The notes under the pieces are model-generated. The model had not been told where the DNA came from. It ran no database searches and saw nothing but the letters and a program-made list of their open reading frames with translations. Of a stretch of DNA of 19,053 nt, positions 1-8,739 are shown piece after piece (the stretch's first letter is position 1; every line of letters begins with the position of its first letter). Made by a program: the position numbers and the translations under genes. This DNA is from JAGLSB01 sp023135955 (GTDB lineage: Bacteria > Bacteroidota > Bacteroidia > Bacteroidales > GCA-2748055): NCBI GenBank assembly GCA_030673645.1, contig DAOVIO010000068.1, positions 1 to 19,053 of the forward strand. Reading direction: 5' to 3'.

Positions 1-421
1 ATATTTTTTTAACCGATTGAAATTTAGCCATTGCCTTAATTCAATCGGGAGATGATTACTGTATGATTCTTTCCCTAAAAGTAGCATTATATTGTTGATA
101 TACAAAAGTATAGTAGATTTTTTTAACTTCGTAAAGTAGAACTAAGCGTTAAACTGCTTCAAATAGCTTTGATTCCTACTTCAGAAGTACTGCCCATCAA
201 AGTATTGCATTCATCTAAGGTTCTTGACAGTTGATAACTATTGTCTTCATAATTCGATATACTTGACAATAATGGTCTTTTTTTACGTCATAAATGAAAT
301 AATTAACTACCTTCAGTAATATTGGTGGTAGCTACCTTTGGATATTGGTATATAGTAAATAAAGAAATTCAAAATACTAGCCTATCCTCCACCTTGAAAT
401 AATACAAATAATCCAATATTT
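1..421. other. Non-coding region upstream of the first hydrolase gene
   Basis: No convincing reading frame was found. The DNA is AT-rich. A 9-bp inverted repeat (CCGATTGAA at 13-21, TTCAATCGG at 40-48) encloses an 18-base loop. It is flanked by a T-run on its left side (4-10) but not followed by one on the plus strand, so it is not a standard terminator for plus-strand transcription. The right half holds the promoter candidate listed separately. Nothing else could be supported. Confidence 0.6.
327..340 (+). promoter_or_regulatory. Promoter -7 box candidate overlapping a 10-bp palindrome
   Basis: TACCTTTG at 333-340 matches the Bacteroidota -7 consensus TAnnTTTG exactly. It overlaps the perfect palindrome GGTAGCTACC at 327-336, which could be an operator. 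The start codon at 422 lies about 80 bases downstream. No TTG element was seen at the usual -33 spacing, so the call rests on one box and position. Confidence 0.35.
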
Positions 422-2299
422 ATGAAAAAAATACATTTCCTGTTTTTTGTTATAATAGCTACAAGCTTTTTCGGATGCGCCAATTCTGAGAAAGAAATCG
501 CAATGCCACCATCCAGTAAATATTTTCCTGAAGATGCCTGGGGTGTATACAGCTGGGCTGGATGGAATACCAAAGAAGTTTCAAGAGAAACTCATCCTTT
601 AATTAAAGGGGTACCAATAATTTTAAAATGGAGAGATATAGAACCTGAGCCGGGGGTTTTTAAATTTGAGGAATTTCTGGGAAACAAACTTGCCCTGGCC
701 GATTCGAATGACTTTTATACATTTCTCATGGTTTGGGTTGCACCAAATGCTCCGAATTGGCTTTATGAAAATGGCGTTCCTGAACTGGAAATGACAAAGA
801 CACTAAATCCCCTGGGAGTGCCAAGGGATTTTACTTTTCAGTATTATCTGGATGAAGATTATATATTCTATTACCACCGCATGTTAAAAGAATTTGGGGA
901 ATATCTAATTAATTTACCCGAAAACCAAAAAGAAAGAGTTTTGTATGTTCAGTCTGCTGAAGGCTCAACAGGAGATGGTTGGGGCTATAAGGGCGAACCT
1001 CTTGACTCTCAATACAATATTAATGATGATGAGTGGGGAGACTTTCGCATTGCTGCCTGGGAAGTTCTGAAGGATGCGCTGAGTAATGATAATGGAGAGA
1101 TGGATATTCCAATTCTTGTTAACTACGACTCCAATCAATCTAAACAATATCAGTGGTTATTAGAAAACTTCCCTGTTATCGGTTTAAAAAACGGTATGTT
1201 TAGTCATGGATACCATATCAGCGAAACGAAAAAAAGAATTGAAAACTGGGAAAAGTTTAAGTCCGATGTAACCGAGAGGGATATTGAATTTTTCTCCAGG
1301 GGAGAACAGGATGCAGAGTGGAAGGTTTATGGCTGGAGCACACAGAATCCAAAGCAGGGATTCTACTGGGCAGGTATTTTTGCTACACATGGGGGTATTG
1401 ATATGTGGAATGTTCCAGCAGAGGCAAGCAAAGGTTATGAGTATCAGGATGCAATAAATTTTTTCAATAAATATGCCGGGCACCATAAAGCAGAAACTTC
1501 TCCAGCAGCTTTTTGCGCACTTCGCAGGGGACTGGATGCTTCAGATGTTATAACTTATCCTGAGGAAGATTTTGGGAAAGCTGAAAAACGAAATATTGAT
1601 CGCTATCTGAAAATTGCAGATACCTACAAAGAATTTGGAGCAAAACAAGGCGATCCTGAAAAAGCTATCGGTGGTGGAATGATAAATCGAAAAAGACAGG
1701 ATTATAATGATGTTGGCTGGGGGATTCATGATGGAAATTACCAAAGATTTATTACACAGATCGATCCTGAATCGACCAGTAATGGATGGTGGCATAAGGA
1801 TCCGGCGAATAGCGTCTACAGCCGATTTGCACGCTCAATAAAAACAGACAATACAGACAAAGCCATGTTTTTCGATATCAATGATGACTTTTTTCATCAA
1901 GGAGATAAGGTGGAATTGCGGATTGTTTGGTTGGATGAAAAGGAAGCTAGCTGGGAAATACTATATGACGCAAAAGGAGAAAAAGAAAAAAGTGCTTTAA
2001 AAGTACAAAACAAGAATTCGGGGATATGGATGGAAAAAACTATTGTAATTGATGATGCAAAGTTTGAAAACGGTCTCCTTCGAAATGCAGATATAATAAT
2101 AAAATCACATTCAGATGAAGATGCTGTTTTTCATATGCTGGAGATAACAAAGATTAACTTTGATATGACAATACTATCTCTTAACTTTTTGAAATCAGGT
2201 GGCCGGACGTTGCTGACGACAAACAGCTCTTTTGTTTATCTTAGTTCATCTATAAATGATCGATATATATTAATGTACCGTTCCAATCCATACACTTGA
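422..2299 (+). CDS. Lipoprotein TIM-barrel glycoside hydrolase, clan GH-A-like (beta-galactosidase/GH42-like), family not assigned
   Basis: The 625-residue protein starts with a lipoprotein signal (MKKIHFLFF..., lipobox FFGC, acylated Cys19), so it should be membrane-anchored in the periplasm or at the cell surface. Residues 35-110 carry the hallmark of retaining GH-A barrels: a strand ending in LKWRDIEPEPGVFKFE (68-83), followed by the strand FLMVWVAPN (101-109). A conserved-looking segment VQSAEGSTGDGWGY (176-189) places Glu180 as candidate acid/base. FFSRGEQDAEW (290-300) places Glu295 as candidate nucleophile. Both assignments are inferred from barrel position, not from an alignment. Residues from about 450 look like a C-terminal beta-rich domain (WWHKDP, WLDE, WEILYD). 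The last 45 residues (581-625) look unrelated to the fold; see findings. It converges with the GH31 gene, 29 bases apart. The substrate is unknown; galactose-containing polysaccharide is a guess from the GH31 neighbour. Confidence 0.7.
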   Translation: MKKIHFLFFVIIATSFFGCANSEKEIAMPPSSKYFPEDAWGVYSWAGWNTKEVSRETHPLIKGVPIILKWRDIEPEPGVFKFEEFLGNKLALADSNDFYTFLMVWVAPNAPNWLYENGVPELEMTKTLNPLGVPRDFTFQYYLDEDYIFYYHRMLKEFGEYLINLPENQKERVLYVQSAEGSTGDGWGYKGEPLDSQYNINDDEWGDFRIAAWEVLKDALSNDNGEMDIPILVNYDSNQSKQYQWLLENFPVIGLKNGMFSHGYHISETKKRIENWEKFKSDVTERDIEFFSRGEQDAEWKVYGWSTQNPKQGFYWAGIFATHGGIDMWNVPAEASKGYEYQDAINFFNKYAGHHKAETSPAAFCALRRGLDASDVITYPEEDFGKAEKRNIDRYLKIADTYKEFGAKQGDPEKAIGGGMINRKRQDYNDVGWGIHDGNYQRFITQIDPESTSNGWWHKDPANSVYSRFARSIKTDNTDKAMFFDINDDFFHQGDKVELRIVWLDEKEASWEILYDAKGEKEKSALKVQNKNSGIWMEKTIVIDDAKFENGLLRNADIIIKSHSDEDAVFHMLEITKINFDMTILSLNFLKSGGRTLLTTNSSFVYLSSSINDRYILMYRSNPYT

Positions 2300-2328
2300 A
2301 GCAAATTAACAGATTAAAACGATATAAT

Positions 2329-3951
2329 CTAGTTACTAATCTTTGAGAAATAGGGCAATCGTTCCAGCGGAACATCAATTTCAAAAGTCTGTCCTCCTTT
2401 TATTATTTGCCCTTGATCGCTTTTCCATTTTCCTTTGGGTAAAACCACAGAACGGACCCTGGCTCCTTTTTCGATAACGGGTGCCACAAGTATATCATCT
2501 CCAAGCATGAACTGGTCCTTGATGGTTTCATATCCACTGTTTGGAAATGACATTTCCATTGGTTTCACAATTGGTTCGCCTGTGATGGAGGCATTTTTTG
2601 CCAGATCCACTATCATCGGACCCATTTCTTTATGAAGATTGGCCATAATCAGGCATATAGCCTGGTTTTCCTCAGAGAGAACTCTCCATGGGGCTACGGA
2701 AAACTGCATCATGGGCATTAATGCATGTACCTGGGCAGAACGTACTATCAATTCTTCATCAATACTGGAGGCATCTAAAAAGGACCTGAATTCGCCACCA
2801 CCAATCATATCGGGACATGTATATGCATATCCCATAACACTTTGCGACATGAGGTCTGGTATTAGTTTTTGTAGATCTTCCCACTTATGTTTTTTATCTC
2901 TTAAGCGCTGCACCAAGGGTAATCCGGCCATTTTCCATGAAGCCCTGTATTCATTGAGCGGATATTCCAAACCAAGTTTTGCAAAATAGCTGGTATGATC
3001 ATTCGGTGAATCTGTATTATACGAAATAATATCTTTCGAATAAAAATCGGCATCCCCGGCATCGAATTTAAATCCATCCACTCCAAATTCATTTACCAGA
3101 TAATCCAATCTTTCTTTGAACCAATCCTGAGTCTTTGGATTGCTTAAATCAAGACAGCCACTTGCCCCGTTCCACCATCTTATAATTGCTGCTTCATTCT
3201 TGGTATTTTTCCACTTGATATCCTTAACGCGATTTTTGTCCTGCAGTACCATGCCTTCTGCGGCAAGATACCTGAAAACTTCTGAATCAGCACTTACGAA
3301 AGGACAGATCCAAAGCATTACTCTAAATCCCATTTCATGCAGTTGCTCAATCATTCCTTTAGGATCGGAAAACCGATTGGGTGAGAACTCCCATTCCCCA
3401 TAATCTGCCTGCCAGTTATCATCGATCATCAAAACTCCGGGAGGATAACCATTATTTATTATATCTTTTGCATATTGTAGGATATCCTTTTCGTTTTGAT
3501 CGTACATTAGCTCAATCCACGTATTGTACTGGGGATTAGTAAAGAGAAGTTCATCAGGAATCTCTCCATTGGAAGGAAAGAATCTATCACTCACATAAGA
3601 ATATACATCTCTGAGGTTTTCTCCCTTTTTGCCATGAATTATCTCACCAGTCTTTGATTTTACAATGATCTGCCCATCTTGAAATTGATATTCAATTGGT
3701 TCTTCACACCACAGATACCTTCCTTTGTTAGAAAGTAAAAGTGGCTGGGCCTGATTACCATAATTGTCTCCCAACAAGTTATAGGATGCAGTTGAACTTT
3801 CATCGTAGGGTGTTTCGTGTCCTCTTGAACTCAATCCTCCCCACCAATACTCACCTTGCTCAATGTCAATTATTACCACATCATCAACTTCTTTATTTAT
3901 AGGTTGTGAGCTTAACAGAAGTAAAGCCAATAACTGAATTCCAACTTTCAT
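2329..3951 (-). CDS. Secreted GH31 glycoside hydrolase, probably of the alpha-galactosidase-like branch
   Basis: The 540-residue protein has a short hydrophobic signal segment (residues 4-14) without a lipobox, suggesting a soluble periplasmic enzyme. GH31 enzymes are retaining alpha-glycosidases. Visible landmarks in order are: a short N-terminal beta domain with EYWWGGLSSRG (34-43), the barrel strand VLMIDDNW (173-180), VMLWICPF (211-218), WWNGASGCLDLSNP (259-272), the nucleophile motif DGFKFDAGD with Asp297, ASWKMAG (337-343), the acid/base motif CPDMIGGG with Asp381, and the closing GDDILVAPV (484-492). The IDDNW and WWNG-type motifs recall the MYORG/bacterial GH31 alpha-galactosidase group rather than classical alpha-glucosidases; this is from memory. 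At 540 residues it is short for GH31, mainly because the N-terminal domain is reduced. The catalytic set looks complete. The gene lies downstream of the HTCS gene on the same strand, across a 477-base gap, so it probably has its own promoter. Confidence 0.85.
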   Translation of the reverse strand: MKVGIQLLALLLLSSQPINKEVDDVVIIDIEQGEYWWGGLSSRGHETPYDESSTASYNLLGDNYGNQAQPLLLSNKGRYLWCEEPIEYQFQDGQIIVKSKTGEIIHGKKGENLRDVYSYVSDRFFPSNGEIPDELLFTNPQYNTWIELMYDQNEKDILQYAKDIINNGYPPGVLMIDDNWQADYGEWEFSPNRFSDPKGMIEQLHEMGFRVMLWICPFVSADSEVFRYLAAEGMVLQDKNRVKDIKWKNTKNEAAIIRWWNGASGCLDLSNPKTQDWFKERLDYLVNEFGVDGFKFDAGDADFYSKDIISYNTDSPNDHTSYFAKLGLEYPLNEYRASWKMAGLPLVQRLRDKKHKWEDLQKLIPDLMSQSVMGYAYTCPDMIGGGEFRSFLDASSIDEELIVRSAQVHALMPMMQFSVAPWRVLSEENQAICLIMANLHKEMGPMIVDLAKNASITGEPIVKPMEMSFPNSGYETIKDQFMLGDDILVAPVIEKGARVRSVVLPKGKWKSDQGQIIKGGQTFEIDVPLERLPYFSKISN

Positions 3952-4100
3952 ATCTTTATTTATTTAGATGAATACCTGCAGGCAAATCTGAAATCAACAA
4001 TGTATTATTTTCAACAGTGAAAATGCTTGATGTGACAAAAAATCAATCTCTAAACTATCGACTAAAACTACTACTACTTTCAATGTTCTTATTCTTTTGT

Positions 4101-4136
4101 TAGTTGCAGTGTATTATTTTTTAATACACCCAACTA
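4101..4136. repeat. Imperfect inverted repeat, operator or leader hairpin candidate
   Basis: The inner arms are GTGTATTA (4109-4116) and TAATACAC (4122-4129) around a 5-base T loop. They are extended by outer arms TAGTTG (4101-4106) and CAACTA (4131-4136), with a small asymmetric bulge (CA against C). Neither strand has a T-run after the stem, so it is not a clear intrinsic terminator. It lies about 150 bases upstream of the GH31 start codon, where an operator or leader structure would be plausible. Confidence 0.45.
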
Positions 4137-4359
4137 AACACTTATTGTAAAATAAAGCTATTGTAAATAACGTATGAAACTATATATATAAGAAGGAGCA
4201 GACCAAGACTTATCTGTATCCTCTTTAAAATTTTATCTCTCTCCATCTGATCCTGAATAGTCAATTATTTTCTTTAACATTTTAATCTATTTCGTGAATT
4301 TAAAATTAGGATAATAATCCAATACTCGTTTCATATGAATGTCTCATAGAGGCATAATA

Positions 4360-4428
4360 AATTGTCCGGATGGGTAAAATTTGGATTTTTTAAGGGGTGA
4401 AAATTGTCCCCTATACATGGAGGTAAAA
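4360..4428. repeat. Short phased repeats just downstream of the HTCS gene
   Basis: AATTGTCC occurs at 4360-4367 and 4402-4409. GGT followed by an A-rich stretch ending in T (GGTAAAAT, GGTGAAAAT, GGTAAAAAT) occurs with GGT at 4373, 4396 and 4422, spaced 23 and 26 bases. The spacing is near two helical turns, which would suit regulator binding, but the repeats are short and AT-rich, so chance is possible. Confidence 0.25.
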
Positions 4429-4429
4429 A

Positions 4430-7400
4430 TCAATCTTCCCTAAGCATGGTTGGAGCATAGCCAAACATCTCCTTGAAACATTTACTGAAATACTTAGGAT
4501 TTGTAAAACCGACCATGTATGCAACTTCAGAAACACGTATGCCCTTGTTTTCTGATAAAATCTGATGAGCTCTTCTCATGCGCATAGAATGCAAAAGTTC
4601 CTGACCTGATTGCCCGGTCAGACTCTTAATTTTTCTGTAAAAATTTGCATGACTCATTCCCATCTTAGCTTCAAGAGAATTAATGGAGAAGTTTGAATTG
4701 GATAATTCCTCTTCGAGAGCGTTCCTCAAATCTTCCATGAATTTTTCATCCACAGTGGTTACAGTTACAGATGAAGGTTCAATTATATGGTTTTTTTGAA
4801 ATAATTTTTGGAGTTCTTTCCTCGCACGCAGAATATTATTTATCCGAAGTATGAGGTACTCTATTTCGAAGGGTTTTGGTATAAAATCATCTGCGCCTAA
4901 TTCAATCCCTTTGTATTTGGTCTCCGCATCTATCTTTGCAGTCAGCAAAATTACGGGTATATGACTGATCTTTATATTCGATTTTATGTTTTGACAAAGT
5001 TCAATACCATCCATATTTGACATTATAATATCGCTTACAATCAGGTCAGGAGTCTTTGATTCAGCAATTTTCAGTGCTTCAATACCATCTGCTGCCTGGA
5101 ATACATTGAAGGATTTCATAAGTTCTTCAGCAATGAATCTTCGCATATCATCATTGTCTTCAACAACGAGAATTGATGTGTCGAATTTTGCAGGGGCACC
5201 TGAACTGATTTCATAATGGTCATTTTCATTTATAAAGATATCCTCTGTACTTGCGCTCCTTTCTTCTTGCTCTTTTGGATTAATATAGGGTATGAAGAAA
5301 CGAATGGTTGTGCCAATTTCCACTTTGCTGTCCAGTTCAATAAAACCTTCATGAGCATTGATAAGTTCCCGGGCATGAGACAGGCCAATGCCGTATCCTG
5401 GCATATTATTCTCCCGATCCTGGAAGAACCTGTCAAAAATTTTACTCGTCGTATCTTTATCTATACCTTTCCCAGTATCATGAACCTCAACTTTAACATA
5501 ATAATCACAGGATCCGTTAACCAGGACTACATTACTCTCTTTTCTGACCTTTTTAACAGATATTTCAATTCTCCCTTTTTCTGTATACTTTATTGCATTG
5601 GAAATTAGATTAAACAAAACTTTAGACAGCATTCCAGGGTCAAAACTGGTATCCAGATCACCATGAACAGAATGAATTTTAAGCTTTAGTCCTTTTTTCT
5701 TTATTGCATAGGTAAAATGCGCAGCCTCTTCTTTGGTAAAAGAAATAATATCCATTGACATTAATCTGGGTGTCAGGGTTCCGCTTTCAGCTTTTCTTAT
5801 ATCAAGTAATTGCTCAACTAAAAAACTCAATCGCTTTACATTACGTTGTATAAGGTCCAATGTCTTTTTTATGTCCTTATTCAAATTGTCAGATTTCTGT
5901 AATTTTTCCAGGGGGCCACTAATCAGTGATAGGGGGGTCCTTAAATCATGTGAGATATTGATAAAAAACTTAGTGCGTAATTCATTCAGTTCATGAAGTT
6001 TTTGACTGTGTTCCTTTTCGAGTACTAATCTGTTTTTTGTCGTGTATCGGATTATCGTAAAATGAGAGAAATAAAATAGTATAAGCAGTACAATAAGAGC
6101 ATAAATTACATAAGCCATCCATGTTAACCTGAATGGTTTTTGAATATGCACATACACTTGCCTTGTCGAACCCCAAATACCATCTGCATTCGAGCCCCGG
6201 ACTTTAAAAATGTACTCACCATAGCGTAGATTTGTGTAATTCGCGATTCTGTCATTTGCGTCTGTTATATGCCAATCATCATTGAATCCCTGGAGGGTAT
6301 ATTCATATTTCGCGTTTTTCGAATTTGGATAGATCATAGCTGAGAACTCAATTCCAATATTTCTTTGCTTTGGTAATAATATGATTGAATCGGACAGTAC
6401 TATGCTCTTTTTCAGAGGAACATTTCTTCCTGTATTTTCCTGGGGAGTCATTTTGACACTGTTTAAATAAAAACCAGTAAGGTTAGTTTTTGATTTCAGT
6501 TTACTGGGTTCTATTTGATCCGGATGGAAAGTATTAAATCCATTGACTCCACCCATAATTATTTCACCGTTGTTTCTCTTACATACAGTATGCTCAGAAA
6601 ATTCATTGCTCTGTATACCATAAGACTCATAATAATTGGTGAAACATTTCTGAACGGGATCAAATTTTGAAAGTCCGCCATTTGTCCCCATCCATAAATT
6701 GCCCATGCTGTCTTCAGTGATAAATTGAATCATGTTATTGGGCAAACCATCTTTTATTGTATATGATTCGAAAGAAACCTTAGAGATAGAATCGATAATC
6801 ATTTTATTTAATCCTTCATATGTACCAATCCATATATTCTGATTCTTGTCTTTTACGATTGATCTTATATAATTATTGCTTAAGGAAGTGCTTTCTTCTT
6901 TTTTCTTATATATCCTGACATCCTCAGGAAAATGGTTTTCATCCAGAATGAAGACATCAAGCCCCCCTCCCTCCGTTCCTACAAACAGTTCATTTGAATC
7001 CTCAATAAATAAAATTACCCTGCAATTATTGGCTGAGGTTGCAGGTGTTGTAATTTCCGAATAAACAGTATTTGTGATGATTTTATCGTCAACAACCGAA
7101 AAACGCACGATACCATTCAATGATGCATACCAGAATACTCCGGGCTTACTTCTTTCAACATAGAATACAGCAGCATCCTGGAAAACATTGCTCCTGCTCA
7201 ATAATTGCATGCCACGGCTGTTAATTTCAACCAGGTGTATCCCCTTATTAGTACATACAAAAAACTTATTCCCCATGAAATTTTTAATATCGAAAACCGC
7301 ATCCGTATCGAATCCTAATTTCCTGTAACTCTCATTATCAAGACTATAGATGAATAAGCCGTTGTTGTGTGTGCCGATTAGTACCTCATTACGGTTATAA

Positions 7401-8536
7401 ACAGAGACAGAACGTATAAAATTCGACACCGACGGTTTACCAACCTGGTCATAAAACATATAATGTTCAAACTTTTTTTGCTCCGGATTAAAAATATTGA
7501 CTCCTGATCCTATGGTGCCTACCCATAGATGATTATCATTTGAAACATACAGGGAATAAACAAGGTTGGATTTTAAAGAATATTGATTACCGGGTTTGTG
7601 TTGTATCCTTTCAAATAAAATAGTCTCATTATTAAGTTGATCTGATTTGATAAAATTAATTCCGGCGTTCTGTGTCCCGACCCAAAGATTTCCGGAAGTA
7701 TCAATTGCAAGTGATGAACAATTATTTGAAGAAGGCCTGTAGGGAAATTCAAATTGATCAAAATAGAGTACACTGTTTTTCCCGGCATTATACCGAACCA
7801 ATCCGTTATTTGAAGATGCAATCCACAAATTTCCATATTTGTCTTCAATTCCTGCGATTTGCGATGTAAAATTATTGAATGAAATATCATTTATTAATAT
7901 TGAATCATTGCTGTTTTCCGGTAAAAAAATCCGGGAGACATAATTTGTAGAAATAATCCATAAGCCACCATATTTGCTTTTTTGAATAGATCTTATTGGG
8001 TTGTATTGATTTTCATTATTGCTTATTCGTTTTATTTTTGTGAATTGGAATTCGATTTCTTCAATCTTATCACTTGTAATAGACGCTTTCCATAACCCTT
8101 CTCTTGTTCCTGCAAACAAATGATCCCCGTCAACTAACAAGCTCCACACTGTAAATTTCTCTTCAAAGTCCTCCCCATGCACCTGGTGTATAAGCTCCGT
8201 GTTTGGATCATAGAGGTTTAAACCATCATCCGTTCCAATCCAGATTCGACCTTTTTTATCCTCCGCAAGGCTTCTTATTGTATTATTGCTCAATGTATAT
8301 GGATTCCCCTTTTCTGTATTAAATATTTCAATACTGTTGCCATCATATTTGTTAAGGCCATCCAGTGTCCCGAACCACATAAACCCACGACTATCATTCA
8401 GGAAAGCATATACTTCGCTTTGCGAGAGACCATCGGCTGAAGTAAGGTGCTGAAAACGCCTTGTTTGAGATGTCCCTTTTACAGAGGCTAACAGTAAAAC
8501 CGGGATTAATAATATCCTAAGAAAATACATAAGCAT
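4430..8536 (-). CDS. Hybrid two-component system sensor histidine kinase/response regulator with AraC output (HTCS)
   Basis: This single-protein signalling system has 1368 residues, typical for the family. In order it has: a signal peptide or N-terminal hydrophobic segment (1-23); 14 Reg_prop-type propeller blades (about 30-670) with repeats such as MWFGTLDGL (53-61), IWIGTDDGL, LWVGT, LWMGTNGGL; a Y_Y_Y domain (about 730-798, YEYTLQGFNDDW); a transmembrane helix (about 806-826); HisKA with ISHDLRTPLS, phospho-acceptor His863; HATPase with N-box NLISNA (976-981), DTGKGI (1020-1025) and GYGIGL (1047-1052); a receiver with Asp1127, phospho-acceptor Asp1169, Thr1199, Lys1221; and an AraC HTH (about 1270-1366). 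The sensor should be periplasmic and bind a glycan breakdown product, with the output in the cytoplasm. The receiver has Ser1173 where Pro is usual (DIIMSNMDG). ATG at 8536 is used; an in-frame ATG at 8530 would also serve. It is divergent from the fasciclin/SusCD operon, its likely target. Confidence 0.95.
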   Translation of the reverse strand: MLMYFLRILLIPVLLLASVKGTSQTRRFQHLTSADGLSQSEVYAFLNDSRGFMWFGTLDGLNKYDGNSIEIFNTEKGNPYTLSNNTIRSLAEDKKGRIWIGTDDGLNLYDPNTELIHQVHGEDFEEKFTVWSLLVDGDHLFAGTREGLWKASITSDKIEEIEFQFTKIKRISNNENQYNPIRSIQKSKYGGLWIISTNYVSRIFLPENSNDSILINDISFNNFTSQIAGIEDKYGNLWIASSNNGLVRYNAGKNSVLYFDQFEFPYRPSSNNCSSLAIDTSGNLWVGTQNAGINFIKSDQLNNETILFERIQHKPGNQYSLKSNLVYSLYVSNDNHLWVGTIGSGVNIFNPEQKKFEHYMFYDQVGKPSVSNFIRSVSVYNRNEVLIGTHNNGLFIYSLDNESYRKLGFDTDAVFDIKNFMGNKFFVCTNKGIHLVEINSRGMQLLSRSNVFQDAAVFYVERSKPGVFWYASLNGIVRFSVVDDKIITNTVYSEITTPATSANNCRVILFIEDSNELFVGTEGGGLDVFILDENHFPEDVRIYKKKEESTSLSNNYIRSIVKDKNQNIWIGTYEGLNKMIIDSISKVSFESYTIKDGLPNNMIQFITEDSMGNLWMGTNGGLSKFDPVQKCFTNYYESYGIQSNEFSEHTVCKRNNGEIIMGGVNGFNTFHPDQIEPSKLKSKTNLTGFYLNSVKMTPQENTGRNVPLKKSIVLSDSIILLPKQRNIGIEFSAMIYPNSKNAKYEYTLQGFNDDWHITDANDRIANYTNLRYGEYIFKVRGSNADGIWGSTRQVYVHIQKPFRLTWMAYVIYALIVLLILFYFSHFTIIRYTTKNRLVLEKEHSQKLHELNELRTKFFINISHDLRTPLSLISGPLEKLQKSDNLNKDIKKTLDLIQRNVKRLSFLVEQLLDIRKAESGTLTPRLMSMDIISFTKEEAAHFTYAIKKKGLKLKIHSVHGDLDTSFDPGMLSKVLFNLISNAIKYTEKGRIEISVKKVRKESNVVLVNGSCDYYVKVEVHDTGKGIDKDTTSKIFDRFFQDRENNMPGYGIGLSHARELINAHEGFIELDSKVEIGTTIRFFIPYINPKEQEERSASTEDIFINENDHYEISSGAPAKFDTSILVVEDNDDMRRFIAEELMKSFNVFQAADGIEALKIAESKTPDLIVSDIIMSNMDGIELCQNIKSNIKISHIPVILLTAKIDAETKYKGIELGADDFIPKPFEIEYLILRINNILRARKELQKLFQKNHIIEPSSVTVTTVDEKFMEDLRNALEEELSNSNFSINSLEAKMGMSHANFYRKIKSLTGQSGQELLHSMRMRRAHQILSENKGIRVSEVAYMVGFTNPKYFSKCFKEMFGYAPTMLRED

Positions 8537-8553
8537 AAAAAAATATTGATGTA

Positions 8554-8588
8554 AACCATCATTCCAGAGAAACTCTGGAATGATGGTT
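8554..8588. repeat. Perfect palindrome, 16-bp arms and 3-base loop, beside the HTCS start codon
   Basis: Left arm AACCATCATTCCAGAG (8554-8569), loop AAA (8570-8572), right arm CTCTGGAATGATGGTT (8573-8588); every arm base pairs. It ends 17 bases before the HTCS start codon (8536-8534, minus strand). In HTCS mRNA it would form a stable hairpin followed by TACATCAATA and a run of seven T/U directly before the AUG. The T-run is separated from the stem by 10 bases, so a classic terminator is doubtful; a translational or operator role is possible. On the plus strand no T-run follows. Confidence 0.8.
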
Positions 8589-8739
8589 ATTCAACACGCA
8601 ATTAACAAAAAATTATCCAAAAATGTATTGTACCAGTTTCTAAGTTTCGTCATAATTCTGAAGGGTAACTATTTACCGTACCAAATTGATCTATAATTAC
8701 ACTATATAAAACGTCCTTATTAAAAAAACAATTTTCCCA

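Larger units (their letters stand above)
3952..4429. other. Non-coding region between the HTCS and GH31 genes
   Basis: No supported gene lies here. It is the leader of the minus-strand GH31 gene and the trailer of the minus-strand HTCS gene. It contains the inverted repeat at 4101-4136 and a short-repeat cluster at 4360-4428 (listed separately). The 11-mer TGTATTATTTT occurs at 4001-4011 and again at 4110-4120. No exact TAnnTTTG box was found reading toward GH31, so its promoter was not located. Confidence 0.6.

Noticed and set aside
1..50. Inverted repeat 13-21/40-48 as a terminator
   Set aside because: The 18-base loop is long and no T-run follows on either strand in the correct order.
5216..5608. 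130-codon plus-strand frame inside the HTCS gene
   Set aside because: It is antisense to the conserved ATPase domain and has no domain features of its own.
8554..8588. Palindrome read as an intrinsic terminator
   Set aside because: On the plus strand no T-run follows; on the minus strand the T-run starts 10 bases after the stem and abuts the start codon, so a plain terminator was not called.
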